From the IMG/VR virus record IMGVR_UViG_3300027906_001643, positions 1 to 20,152 of that record: a stretch of DNA of 20,152 nucleotides, one strand, 5' to 3'. The notes under the pieces were generated by a model. The model did no database searches. It was not told the DNA's origin and worked only from the letters and a program-made list of their open reading frames with translations. The stretch comes from a virus. Position numbers and translations under genes: made by a program. Below, piece after piece: positions 1 to 7,872 of the stretch (positions are counted from its first letter, which is position 1; every line of letters begins with the position of its first letter).

Positions 1-288
1 ATTCCAAGGTTTTCCCTGAAACACCATCTTCTTAACGATTTCCATAAACTCACCACCTTCAGCACTAATCCCAACAGCAGCAGTGGTAAGACGATTAATA
101 TTGGAACCCTGTTTATCAAGAAGTTCAAGACTGGCAATAAACGATTTATAATCTTTACTGGGATCGGATGTGACACCATCCACGAAATTAAGGTACTTAT
201 CCAGGTCAACTTTTTTTGGTAAATCTTGGACTATTGGTTTTTCTTTTTTATTAAAGATGTTTGATACAACACTTGGTAAATTAATCAT
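1..288 (-). CDS. mazG: MazG-like nucleotide pyrophosphohydrolase, C-terminus beyond window
   Basis: This is the first 96 codons of a gene that runs off the left edge. The translation starts MINLPSVVSNIF. After a low-complexity leader, residues 66-95 read NRLTTAAVGISAEGGEFMEI followed by VKKMVFQGKP. This matches the first helices of the MazG/all-alpha NTP pyrophosphohydrolase family, where the E-x-G-E-x-x-E-x-x-K pattern (here AEGGEFMEIVKK) binds Mg2+. The family hydrolyses (d)NTPs or alarmones; T4-like cyanophages often carry a MazG-like gene. Its role in changing host ppGpp or nucleotide pools is proposed in the literature, not shown here. The ATG overlaps the gp41 stop by one base (TAATG), which fixes the start. 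The second metal-binding half is outside the window, so activity cannot be judged. Confidence 0.7.
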   Translation of the reverse strand, partial: MINLPSVVSNIFNKKEKPIVQDLPKKVDLDKYLNFVDGVTSDPSKDYKSFIASLELLDKQGSNINRLTTAAVGISAEGGEFMEIVKKMVFQGKPWN

Positions 289-1664
289 TAGAATTTAAAT
301 TCAGCAAAAGATGTTTTAGGTTTCTTTTCTTCAATATTATACCCTTCTTCGTGTCCACTGTCAACTATATCTTCTTGTGCTTTTTGTTCACAGTCATATA
401 ATCTCATTTTTGCACGATCAATACCAACAACAAATCTCTTAAACAATGTAGGATCATTATACCTATTCTTCAATTGTTTAACCATGATTTGATTTAACCC
501 TTCCAACTCCTCAGTACTAATAAGAGCAAACATGAGATCAGCAGTGGCAGGAAGCCCGAAGGATTCAGATGTGTCAGTGAGATCAACATCGCTACTACCA
601 AAACCACTACGAGTAGTCTGGGTAGCCGATACAATAGGGAGATTAGTTTCAACCGCAAGACCCCTAAGCTCTTCAGCAATGGCTTTAATATATGAGTATG
701 AATTAACACCACTATTTGCTCTGTATCTGGACGACGCACAAATATTTAAATAATCTATGAATATTATATCAGGTTTAAAAGATTTTTTCAATGCAAGTTC
801 ATTAAGTAAAGTTTTAAAATGTCCTGAATGAGCAGATGCAGTAGGATACTCTTTTATAATTAATGTTCCTTGAGTCTTCTTAGATAATGCAGTTACCTTA
901 TTCTCAAACATAGGTCTAGGTAAATCTGTAATATCTTGTATGTTTACATTTAAAAGATTAGCATCAATTCTTTCAGCAATTTTCTCCTCAGCCATCTCAA
1001 GCGTGATGTATAATACGTTCTTGCCTTGGAGTAACACACTACTTGCGACATGACACATAAACAAAGACTTACCAACACCAGTGCCAGCGAGAGCAATATT
1101 GAGTGTTTTATTTGGAAGGCCACCCTTTGTAATCTTGTCAAAATATTCTAAATCAAATGGAATTTTGTCTTCTTTTCTATGATAAGATTCATACCTACCT
1201 TCATAATCTTCAAGATAATCATGTCCTATATTATTATCAAAGGATACAGAAAGTGCATCAGATAATATTGATGGAATAGCATCACGATTTTTATTATCAT
1301 CATTTCCGTCTGCAATATGTATAGATTCCATAAGTGCAAGATAGATTGCTCTATCTCTACACCATTTCTCTGTGCAATCTAATAACCATTGATGATCTAC
1401 AGGAGAATCGTTTAAAGAAGTATTGATTTCTCTAATACCCTTAACTTCCTCTTCTGTTAAATCAGTACGATTTTCAACTTCAATATTTAAAGCTTCTATC
1501 GTTATAGCAGATCCATACTTAACAATAAAAGAAGTTATCTCCTCAAAGATAACTTTCTCTGATCTTTGTTCAAAGTATTCTGGTTCAATAAAAGGTATAA
1601 CCTTTCTAGAATAATCTTCACTGAAGATTAAGTTCCTGAGAATTGTAGTCTCAAGTCTTTCCAT
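288..1664 (-). CDS. gp41: Replicative DNA helicase, T4 gp41 type (DnaB family)
   Basis: This 458-residue protein is the 5'-3' hexameric replicative helicase that unwinds the fork and partners with primase. Walker A, GTGVGKS, lies at about residues 194-200. Walker B, DIIFIDYLN, lies at about 299-307, in the usual DnaB/gp41 spacing. Residues 168-187 (the IPFDLEYFDKITKGGLP region) form the typical linker before the RecA-like ATPase core, and the helical N-terminal domain occupies roughly residues 1-140. The length is close to that of T4 gp41 (about 475). The start overlaps the uvsX 3' end by 14 bases, so the two are probably co-translated. The stop overlaps the MazG-like ATG. The C-terminus ends in a short acidic/aromatic tail. 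Confidence 0.93.
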   Translation of the reverse strand: MERLETTILRNLIFSEDYSRKVIPFIEPEYFEQRSEKVIFEEITSFIVKYGSAITIEALNIEVENRTDLTEEEVKGIREINTSLNDSPVDHQWLLDCTEKWCRDRAIYLALMESIHIADGNDDNKNRDAIPSILSDALSVSFDNNIGHDYLEDYEGRYESYHRKEDKIPFDLEYFDKITKGGLPNKTLNIALAGTGVGKSLFMCHVASSVLLQGKNVLYITLEMAEEKIAERIDANLLNVNIQDITDLPRPMFENKVTALSKKTQGTLIIKEYPTASAHSGHFKTLLNELALKKSFKPDIIFIDYLNICASSRYRANSGVNSYSYIKAIAEELRGLAVETNLPIVSATQTTRSGFGSSDVDLTDTSESFGLPATADLMFALISTEELEGLNQIMVKQLKNRYNDPTLFKRFVVGIDRAKMRLYDCEQKAQEDIVDSGHEEGYNIEEKKPKTSFAEFKF

Positions 1665-2661
1665 AAGAGAATACCGATTTTGCTATTTTATCTAACTTAC
1701 TCATTATATCATCTGTAAAATACTGTTGTGGATTCTTTAGTATTTCTTTACCATATATTTTCTTTCCATCTATTTCATATCTACCAGCAACATTTTTCCA
1801 CATACCACCATACTCGCCAAGCTCCAATAGACCGTAATAACGATCTAATCCTCTTTCATCATAGTAAAGGCGAATTTCTACTTGTTGATTTTCTCTAGAG
1901 AGCCTTGACTTTGCCGTCTTAGCTTTAATAATGTTACCAACAACTTCCGTCTTATCCTTTTCCTTTTTCTTTGAAAGATAAATGATTGTACTGCTGGCAT
2001 ATTTGAGACCAGAGCCGCCTCCCATTTCTTTAGTAGGGACATAAGACCCGATGACATCATAGGTGTGATTTGTGACTATTAGTGGAATATTTGCTTGACC
2101 AAGCTTGAGAGTAAGCATTCTGAACGCTCCCTTTACAAGTTGAGATTTGGTCATGTCTCTTACTTGTTTATCATCCAATGCGTCACGAATTTCTTTCTCC
2201 GTAGAAAGCATACCTAAAGAGTCTAACACAAACATACATGGTTTGCGTTCATCTTCAGATTTTTTTAAGTATATATCAACTGCTTTGAGTGCCTTACTTC
2301 GGAACTCTTCAATTGTTACAACATTAACAACTACAACTCTATTTAGATCAAGTCCACGGGATTCAAGTAATCCTTTATTAACAGCAGCTTCAGTATCGAA
2401 ATAGAGACAGTAACCATCAGGATTAGAATCCAAAAAGTTCTTGACGACAGCAAGGGAGAAAAAAGTCTTACCAGTACTGCTTTCACCAGCGATGGCAGTA
2501 ATCTTATTACTAGAAACACCACCATAAATGGAACCCGAAACCAATCCATTAAAGATATATGATCCTGTGTCGATGAATCTTTCTTCTTCTTGGATGTCTG
2601 CTGCGAGTTGGGTGTAGTCATCCCCTATTTCTTTTACTATTTCTTTAAGAAAGTCCATCAT
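1651..2661 (-). CDS. uvsX: UvsX recombinase (RecA-like)
   Basis: This 336-residue protein is the phage RecA/Rad51-type strand-exchange protein used in recombination-dependent replication and repair. Walker A, GESSTGKT, is at residues 59-66. Walker B, MFVLDSLGML, is at about 144-153. The segment TEAAVNKGLLESRGLDLNRV after the first ATPase strand is typical of T4-like UvsX. It is somewhat shorter than T4 UvsX (about 390 residues), as is common in cyanophages. Two ATGs are adjacent (2659-2661 and 2656-2658), preceded by AAAGAGGTAT, a good ribosome-binding site. The start lies inside the 3' end of a 47-codon gene (2645-2788), so translation is probably coupled. The 3' end overlaps gp41. Confidence 0.94.
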   Translation of the reverse strand: MMDFLKEIVKEIGDDYTQLAADIQEEERFIDTGSYIFNGLVSGSIYGGVSSNKITAIAGESSTGKTFFSLAVVKNFLDSNPDGYCLYFDTEAAVNKGLLESRGLDLNRVVVVNVVTIEEFRSKALKAVDIYLKKSEDERKPCMFVLDSLGMLSTEKEIRDALDDKQVRDMTKSQLVKGAFRMLTLKLGQANIPLIVTNHTYDVIGSYVPTKEMGGGSGLKYASSTIIYLSKKKEKDKTEVVGNIIKAKTAKSRLSRENQQVEIRLYYDERGLDRYYGLLELGEYGGMWKNVAGRYEIDGKKIYGKEILKNPQQYFTDDIMSKLDKIAKSVFSYGKT

Positions 2662-2788
2662 ATACCTCTTTCAATTTTAAATAAATGTTATGTTTAAAGT
2701 CTCTTTTGTTCCAATCCCAATGCTCCTTATGAGTAGCATCAACAACTTCAAAAAATTCTTCTTTAGTTAAATCAAGTTCAATCTTCAT
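2645..2788 (-). CDS. Small hypothetical protein, 47 aa
   Basis: This small ORF is inferred from the frame and its coupling. The protein begins MKIELDLTKEEFFEVVDATH and ends LKLKEVYDGLS, and is acidic to neutral and probably helical. Its ATG overlaps the TGA of the upstream zinc-ribbon gene (ATGA), and its stop lies 17 bases inside uvsX. The uvsX ribosome-binding site falls in its last codons. No family is recognised. The support is dense packing and overlaps identical in style to the confirmed neighbours. Confidence 0.6.
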   Translation of the reverse strand: MKIELDLTKEEFFEVVDATHKEHWDWNKRDFKHNIYLKLKEVYDGLS

Positions 2789-2934
2789 TTTACGATCTTA
2801 TGATAAACTTCAACGTATGATTCACAGTTAGGACATGATAAATTTGTAACTATATCATACTCCATGTCTTCATAATCGTCAAGGTCATGATCACCTCCCC
2901 AGATTAGTTCGGTGTTACAGTGCCAACAATTCAT
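2785..2934 (-). CDS. Small zinc-ribbon protein, 49 aa
   Basis: The 49-residue product starts MNCWHCNTELIWGG and contains two CxxC knuckles, CWHC at residues 3-6 and CPNC at 34-37, separated by a very acidic stretch (DHDLDDYEDMEYD). Two CxxC pairs about 27 residues apart form a treble-clef or rubredoxin-like zinc ribbon. This is a frequent design for small phage proteins that touch nucleic acid or RNA polymerase, but no function can be assigned. The ATG overlaps the stop of the upstream gene (TAATG at 2932-2936), and its TGA overlaps the next ATG. Confidence 0.7.
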   Translation of the reverse strand: MNCWHCNTELIWGGDHDLDDYEDMEYDIVTNLSCPNCESYVEVYHKIVK

Positions 2935-3125
2935 TAAATTACCATTCCATGCTGTTCACGAAGTATTTTCTTATAAGGTCCATCAGGGTTAGCATCCCTA
3001 ACTTCCTTAACAAGTTTCAACTTCTCATATAAAGATTTGCATTGAGGTTCACCTGTATTCTTACGACACTTCCATAGTGCAGTAACAATATAAGCAAACT
3101 CTTTATCATCAATTGGTAGATCCAT
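2934..3125 (-). CDS. Small hypothetical protein, 63 aa
   Basis: The protein starts MDLPIDDKEFAYIVTALWKC and continues as a basic helical protein rich in Lys and Glu. Its first 20 residues closely parallel those of the adjacent 52-residue gene at 3109-3267 (MELPITDKDLDTIVNALALG), so the two look like tandem paralogues. The start is the ATG at 3123-3125, inside the 3' end of that upstream gene. The function is unknown; the position between gp43 and uvsX suggests early or replication-phase expression. Confidence 0.65.
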   Translation of the reverse strand: MDLPIDDKEFAYIVTALWKCRKNTGEPQCKSLYEKLKLVKEVRDANPDGPYKKILREQHGMVI

Positions 3126-3267
3126 TAGATTTCACACTGTTTAGTTTTAAATTAAGTTCCCTATCACTTCTAACACTTTTTAGAAGATGATATAATCTAG
3201 CATCACCGCCAAGTGCAAGAGCATTGACTATTGTATCTAAATCTTTGTCTGTGATAGGTAATTCCAT
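3109..3267 (-). CDS. Small hypothetical protein, 52 aa, paralogue of next gene
   Basis: The ATG at 3265-3267 overlaps the polymerase TAA (TAATG), so it is probably translated by ribosomes finishing gp43. The 52 residues begin MELPITDKDLDTIVNALALG and end VKSNGSTN. The N-terminal motif MxLPIxDKxxxxIVxAL is shared with the downstream 63-residue protein, and a weaker LYxxLKxVxxxR-like match follows in both. No known domain is recognised. Confidence 0.6.
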   Translation of the reverse strand: MELPITDKDLDTIVNALALGGDARLYHLLKSVRSDRELNLKLNSVKSNGSTN

Positions 3268-5762
3268 TAGATGAAAAACGATTCTAAGTTTGCGGTTTTT
3301 TCAACATTCCAACCAACTGCATCAAGAATAGCTTTGACTGGTTTCACAAAACTCTTCTCGAATTGTAAGTCATAATCAATGTATTTGTCAAGTCCTAATT
3401 CCACAGGAAAATCCTGTATGAAAGAAATAACATCTTCGTGAATAATGTTTGGTTCTTTCAAATAAATGAACTTAACTTTTTCTCCATTGCCGATAAGTGA
3501 ATACTTATTATTCAACTTATTCTTCTTGATGTAGTGATTGAACAATAATGCACCACGTATATGTATAGGAGTTCCTTTGGAGTAAATTTGAGACTTTGAT
3601 GACCACTTAATAATATCAGATGCAGTTCTTGGAAATGCAATTTCTTCTGGTGGTAAAGACTTAAATTCTTTACGACACTTATCAACAAAATCAATCACAT
3701 CATCTTCTGTTGCAGTAATAATTAACTTAAGTGCATCCTTAATCATCTGACGACAAGGTGCAGGAGTTGAAGACTTGATTGCTTCAAGTCCCATAATCTT
3801 CATCTTAGGTTGTTCATATCGAACACCCTCACTATCCCATACGTTTAGAATATATCTTTTCTTAGCAGTCCATATACCACGATCAGCAATGTTCTCACGT
3901 TTCATGAACATCTTCTGATCATAAGCATTTACGTAGCTGGCCAACGCTTCATAAGAACTCTCAATATAAGGCTCAAATTCATCTTCACACACCTTGTTAA
4001 GGAACGAGACAATGCTTTCATTAGTCGTCTCTCTGCTTTTGTATACAGCCTCAACCAAAGGACCCAAATTAAGATAAATGGAATCAGTATCTGAAGCAAT
4101 AACATAATCAATTTCCTCCGTTTTTAAAATCTTATTCATCTTTCGATTCATTCTATCCTCTATCCAGCGAATAGATACTTGACCTGATAAGGTAATTGCT
4201 TCTGCATTAGCAAGTTTATAATACCTGAAGTACTGATTGCCGATAGCACCATAAGCAGAGTTAAGTTGAATCTTCCTCGCCATTTGAATGTTATTACATC
4301 TAGCGATCTCTTTTTCAAGAGTCTTTGTCTTCTTCTTCTCATACTGCTGTTTTGCAGTAAGCATTTTTTTCTTAAAGATAGTTCGTTCATTGTAAATCTT
4401 CTCCATCAACTCTGGAAGGAAACCACGTACATCCTTCCTATATTGTGCTCCATTAGCACAAACAGCAAACTCACCATCAATCTTAATATCTTGATTTAAG
4501 AGCCCCTCAACGCTCGCACTGGGATGTCTAGTCTCCCAGAGGGTTTCTGGACTGATATTGTACTGCATAATAAGATGAGGATACAGGCTATTAAGGTCAA
4601 AAGAGACCACCCAATCATACTTTCCTGGAATCGGTTCTTTGACATAAGCTCCTGCGTACTTTGCGTCTTTATCAGATCTTTCTTTTGGTGGAATTGCAAT
4701 ATTCCGTTTCTTTAAATAATTATAAATTATAGCATCCCAAGTACGTACTTGTGAATATACATCTTCATAATTAACCTTAGCGTCATACGCCATAACAATG
4801 GCGAGTTCGATAAGTTTCATCTTGTCTTCCATACGGTCAACAAGTTCAACGTCAATTATATTATACTCTACAAACTTTTGCCAACCCTTTGTGTAAAAAT
4901 CCTTAAAGGTATCAAACTCAGAGTGATCTAATTTCTTCTGTCCTAATTCTACACTAGCAATATAATCCAAACGATATGATTCCTGTGCTTTATAAGTAAA
5001 CTTCTTATATAAGTCTAAGTAGTCTAACTGTGATACACCACCAATATCATAAGATATATTTCTACGACCAGCAATATAAATCTCATCCTCAGTAACCAAT
5101 CCCCAAGGTGACATTCTCTTCATTAACTTCTCACCAAGGACTCTTTCAATCCTACGGCACATATATGGAATATCGTATAACTTACTATTCCAACCAGTAA
5201 TAACTTCTGGAGTATTCTCCTCAATCATCCACCAGTTAATGAAATCAGTTAGAAGTTCATACTCCGTTCTGAATGCTTTGTATATAACATTATCTTGTTT
5301 ATTATTGAATTCACCTAAACCCCAAGTACGAATCTGTTTAGTAGTATAATCCTGAATAGATATCAGAAGTATCTCCTCTGCAGCAGATTCTACATCAGGG
5401 AATCCATTCTCTGACTTAACCTCAATATCAAGTGTAGTTATTTTAATCTGACTTACATCAAACTTTATCTCATCTTCTGGATACTTATCAGAAATATATT
5501 GATAGATAAATCTTTCATTCCCGTAAATATTAAAATTATCAATCTCTCTATACTTCTTGATAAACTCTCTACTCTCACGAACAGTACCAGGTTCAATGGC
5601 TTCTACAAAATCCCCATTAAGATTTCTATACTTACTCTTCTTTTTTGAATCAACAAAAAGGGTTGGATAAAACTTCTCACGGGTTGCGAAGTGTTTTCCA
5701 TCCTCGTAACCACGTACCAAGAAGTTGTCTCCAACCATCTGGACATTAGTATAGAATCGCAT
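3267..5762 (-). CDS. gp43: DNA polymerase, T4 gp43 type (family B)
   Basis: This 831-residue replicative polymerase has its own 3'-5' proofreading exonuclease. Exo I contains D112 and E114 in TTLDIEVKSENG, the same numbering as T4 gp43. Later exonuclease signals include GWNSKLYDIPY (about 190-200) and a YNIIDVELVDR region (about 300-310). Polymerase motif A is SFDLNSLYPHLIMQYN with D389. Motif B is KIQLNSAYGAIGN at 497-509. Motif C is ASDTDSIY with D558 and D560. KKRY follows in the thumb region. The C-terminus ends NLESFFI, which resembles the short hydrophobic tail by which T4-type polymerases bind gp45. No intein or split is present, unlike some relatives. The ATG overlaps the stop of the upstream 87-residue gene. 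Confidence 0.97.
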   Translation of the reverse strand: MRFYTNVQMVGDNFLVRGYEDGKHFATREKFYPTLFVDSKKKSKYRNLNGDFVEAIEPGTVRESREFIKKYREIDNFNIYGNERFIYQYISDKYPEDEIKFDVSQIKITTLDIEVKSENGFPDVESAAEEILLISIQDYTTKQIRTWGLGEFNNKQDNVIYKAFRTEYELLTDFINWWMIEENTPEVITGWNSKLYDIPYMCRRIERVLGEKLMKRMSPWGLVTEDEIYIAGRRNISYDIGGVSQLDYLDLYKKFTYKAQESYRLDYIASVELGQKKLDHSEFDTFKDFYTKGWQKFVEYNIIDVELVDRMEDKMKLIELAIVMAYDAKVNYEDVYSQVRTWDAIIYNYLKKRNIAIPPKERSDKDAKYAGAYVKEPIPGKYDWVVSFDLNSLYPHLIMQYNISPETLWETRHPSASVEGLLNQDIKIDGEFAVCANGAQYRKDVRGFLPELMEKIYNERTIFKKKMLTAKQQYEKKKTKTLEKEIARCNNIQMARKIQLNSAYGAIGNQYFRYYKLANAEAITLSGQVSIRWIEDRMNRKMNKILKTEEIDYVIASDTDSIYLNLGPLVEAVYKSRETTNESIVSFLNKVCEDEFEPYIESSYEALASYVNAYDQKMFMKRENIADRGIWTAKKRYILNVWDSEGVRYEQPKMKIMGLEAIKSSTPAPCRQMIKDALKLIITATEDDVIDFVDKCRKEFKSLPPEEIAFPRTASDIIKWSSKSQIYSKGTPIHIRGALLFNHYIKKNKLNNKYSLIGNGEKVKFIYLKEPNIIHEDVISFIQDFPVELGLDKYIDYDLQFEKSFVKPVKAILDAVGWNVEKTANLESFFI

Positions 5763-6025
5763 TATTTAATAAGATCTTGATACTTTTCAAGTAGTGTTGG
5801 GCTAGGATCGACTATAGTAAGTATACTATCAGAATGCATCATATATTCATTCTGTGTAGTAAAAGTTAGCCAAGGTTCTAGATAAAACTCACCATCAACC
5901 TCATTTAATTTAAATGGGTTAATAAGTTTACAATCTGGTTCTCCTAATTCAGAACCAACTTCAATAATCTCTGTTATCAGAACTTTATCTGTTTTCAGTA
6001 GAAGGCACTTTATAGTCCTTTCCAT
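5762..6025 (-). CDS. Conserved phage hypothetical protein, 87 aa
   Basis: The start is set at the ATG at 6023-6025 because AGGAG lies seven bases upstream (6033-6037). An in-frame ATG at 6040 would place that signal inside the gene. The protein starts MERTIKCLLLKTDKVLITEI and contains PWLTFTTQNEYMMHSDSI then TIVDPSPTLLEKYQDLI. It shares a layout with the next gene upstream (5985-6314): IKxxLLK near the start, a Trp-containing middle strand, and TVVDP or TIVDP followed by a helix with LxxY. It is likely a small beta-barrel (Sm-like) fold, but this is a guess from the strand pattern. Its stop overlaps the gp43 start (TAATG). Confidence 0.7.
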   Translation of the reverse strand: MERTIKCLLLKTDKVLITEIIEVGSELGEPDCKLINPFKLNEVDGEFYLEPWLTFTTQNEYMMHSDSILTIVDPSPTLLEKYQDLIK

Positions 6026-6314
6026 TAACTTTCTCCTCATACATTTTTAATACACTATCTATGGGATCCACGACAGTAACGACCCAATCAGTTGGAACAG
6101 CCATCTCTCTATCATCAGATAATAATATCCAAGAACTAAGAGAGACTTCTACTGAATTGTCTATAACATCTTCTTGAACTAAGAAGGGTTTGTTTATTGC
6201 AATTTTTTCAGGATCTTTAAAAAGATATCCTACTGGTTTATCTTCTGATAGTAATTCCTTAATATCAGTAACAACTTGCTCACCAGATTTGAGTAAAGCA
6301 ATCTTAATCGACAT
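5985..6314 (-). CDS. Conserved phage hypothetical protein, 109 aa
   Basis: The protein starts MSIKIALLKSGEQVVTDIKE and has SSWILLSDDREMAVPTDW and VVTVVDPIDSVLKMYEEKV. It is a paralogue of the neighbouring 87-residue product, with the same order of motifs. It extends about 15 residues at the C-terminus (NGKDYKVPSTENR), and this tail overlaps the next gene by 41 bases. The upstream gap to purM is 23 bases and contains an AAAGG about 14 bases from the ATG, a weak signal. Related proteins are common beside gp43 in T4-like cyanophages. Their function is not known to me. Confidence 0.75.
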   Translation of the reverse strand: MSIKIALLKSGEQVVTDIKELLSEDKPVGYLFKDPEKIAINKPFLVQEDVIDNSVEVSLSSWILLSDDREMAVPTDWVVTVVDPIDSVLKMYEEKVNGKDYKVPSTENR

Positions 6315-6337
6315 ACTTCAAATTATTAACCTTTATA

Positions 6338-7330
6338 TTATACCACAACTTTTCCAATTGTCCATGATTTCAAACCATGTCCAGTTATTCTTGAATGAAT
6401 ATCTGTTTCTACCTCTTCAGGAACAACTAAACAATATCCAATACCAAGATTGAATACATTCTTCATTTCTTCTGGTGGGATCTCACCAGCGAGTTGAATC
6501 TTAGAAAATATTTCTGGTAAAGGCCACGAATCATAGTTAACATATGGTCGTAAACCCTTTGGAAAACATCTGGGAAGATTCTCAGGTATCCCACCACCAG
6601 TGATATTTGCCATACCAAGAATAGGAAATTCATTTAATAAATCCTTTATTAGCTCTGCATATATTATAGTAGGATTAAGTAATTCTGGCATTTCTTTAAG
6701 TATTATCACCTGTCTCCATAACATATCTCTAATCAAACTAAACCCATTACTATGAATTCCACTACTTTCTATACCAATAATAATATCATTCTCTCGTATT
6801 AAACTACCATCAATAATCTCATTCTGCTCCACAATACCAGTACAAAATCCTGCAAGATCTTTAATAGAATCTACCATTCCTGCTCTTCTTGGATGCTCTG
6901 CAGTTTCACCACCTAGTAAAGAACATCCAGATTGTTTACATCCTTCTGCTATACCATTAACCAATTCTGTTACTAACTCTCCATATAGTTTTATATCTGA
7001 CGTACAAATATAATCCAAGAAATATAATGGTTTTGCACCACAGGTAATTACATCATTCACACACATAGCAACAAGATCAATACCTATCCCACGCATTACG
7101 GATGGATTACCAGTTGCATTCAATTCAGCAACATGTGTTTTAGTTCCTACACCATCAGTACCCGAAACCAATATAGGATTCTCATACCCAGAAGGAATTT
7201 TAGTCATACCATTGAAACCACCAAATCCACCCATGACCTCAGGCCGATGAGTGGATTTAACGGTGTCTTTAATTTGATCTACAAAAGATCTTCCAGCTTC
7301 AATGTCAACTCCAGAAGTTTTATAATCCAT
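6338..7330 (-). CDS. purM: Phosphoribosylformylglycinamidine cyclo-ligase (AIR synthetase)
   Basis: PurM converts FGAM to AIR using ATP, the fifth step of purine synthesis. The 330-residue sequence aligns along its length with bacterial PurM (about 345). It has GVDIEAG near the start, RPEVMGGFGGFNG at 29-41, the ATP-binding loop SGTDGVGTK at 56-64, and GIDLVAMCVNDV at 83-94. Further on come the FLDY segment, SGCSLLGGETAEHP, and the late NITGGGIPENLPR. All are family hallmarks, so the enzyme looks intact. It is separated from hsp20 by only 29 bases, which hold a promoter-like sequence. With purS and purC in this window it supports phage-driven purine synthesis; purM is a known cyanophage auxiliary gene. 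Confidence 0.96.
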   Translation of the reverse strand: MDYKTSGVDIEAGRSFVDQIKDTVKSTHRPEVMGGFGGFNGMTKIPSGYENPILVSGTDGVGTKTHVAELNATGNPSVMRGIGIDLVAMCVNDVITCGAKPLYFLDYICTSDIKLYGELVTELVNGIAEGCKQSGCSLLGGETAEHPRRAGMVDSIKDLAGFCTGIVEQNEIIDGSLIRENDIIIGIESSGIHSNGFSLIRDMLWRQVIILKEMPELLNPTIIYAELIKDLLNEFPILGMANITGGGIPENLPRCFPKGLRPYVNYDSWPLPEIFSKIQLAGEIPPEEMKNVFNLGIGYCLVVPEEVETDIHSRITGHGLKSWTIGKVVV

Positions 7331-7353
7331 TATATAAACATAACAATAAGAAT

Positions 7354-7362
7354 ATTATATCA
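7354..7362 (-). promoter_or_regulatory. Candidate extended -10 promoter upstream of purM
   Basis: On the minus strand the bases read TGATATAAT, a perfect extended -10 (TGnTATAAT) in the short gap between the hsp20 stop and the purM ATG. The -35 position at 17-base spacing (7377-7382, ATGCAA) is poor, but extended -10 promoters tolerate this. It would start transcription about 17 bases before the purM ATG. The region is AT-rich, so a chance match is possible. Confidence 0.4.
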
Positions 7363-7794
7363 CAAATATTCTTTTCTTGCATGATGTTCTGGAACTATCT
7401 TGTTTAACTCCACAGATAGGAGTCCATCTTCAAACTTGACCGATCCAACCTTTGTATCATCGGTGACCGTCCAAATACGTTGGAAGGAACGTTGGGCCAG
7501 TCCTTTATGGAGAAATTCTCCAACATCTTCTGATTCTTCTTTTTTGCCCTCGACATATAGTTTTCCAAACTCCGTATAGACTTTGAGTTCATCTTCCTTG
7601 AACCCTGCCAATGCGATTTCCAATTTTGACTCATGATTATTTAATTGTATCAAATTATATGGTGGATAGTTGGATTGTGGGAAATCAGAATTGAAAAAGT
7701 TATTAAAATAATCATCCAATCCTATGCTGTTCTTATTAATCTTCTCCATTAAGTCTGGAAGATTAGCAGCGTGATAGCGTTGTAGTGCGTTCAT
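7360..7794 (-). CDS. hsp20: Small heat shock protein, Hsp20/alpha-crystallin family
   Basis: This 144-residue protein is an ATP-independent holdase chaperone. The alpha-crystallin domain runs from about residue 46 to 130. Recognisable parts are KLEIALAGFKEDELKVYTE, the LYVEGKKEE strand, GLAQRSFQRIWTVTDD and the closing KFEDGLLSVELNKIVPE. The G-L-L-S-V-E-L strand is the most conserved part of the family. The N-terminal arm (NALQRYHAANLPDLMEK...FNNFF) is variable, as usual. AAAGGAGAA sits just before the ATG, a strong ribosome-binding site. Hsp20 genes are near-universal in T4-like cyanophages and may aid virion assembly. The 78-base leader contains a hairpin and a late-promoter-like motif. Confidence 0.92.
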   Translation of the reverse strand: MNALQRYHAANLPDLMEKINKNSIGLDDYFNNFFNSDFPQSNYPPYNLIQLNNHESKLEIALAGFKEDELKVYTEFGKLYVEGKKEESEDVGEFLHKGLAQRSFQRIWTVTDDTKVGSVKFEDGLLSVELNKIVPEHHARKEYL

Positions 7795-7823
7795 AGTTCT
7801 CCTTTAAAAGCGAGTGTAAATTG

Positions 7824-7842
7824 TGTACCCTTGTGGCGTACA
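7824..7842 (-). promoter_or_regulatory. Hairpin in hsp20 leader
   Basis: An inverted repeat TGTAC/GTACA plus CC/GG closes a 4-base loop, with one bulged base (7837), giving a seven-pair stem. It lies about 30 bases before the hsp20 ATG. Just upstream on the minus strand is GTTAAATAG (7846-7854), loosely similar to a T4-type late promoter. No U-run follows the stem, so it is not a classic terminator. It could protect or regulate the hsp20 leader, or be an operator. Confidence 0.35.
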
Positions 7843-7872
7843 TTACTATTTAACCATAAAGACTTAATAACG

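Noticed and set aside
532-753. Plus-strand open frame opposite gp41
   Set aside because: It is the shadow of the gp41 coding sequence, with no ribosome-binding site or homology. The same applies to plus-strand frames opposite uvsX, gp43, gp44 and gp45.
7824-7842. Rho-independent terminator between the PMM-like gene and hsp20
   Set aside because: The stem is short with a bulge and is not followed by a U-run on the transcribed strand.
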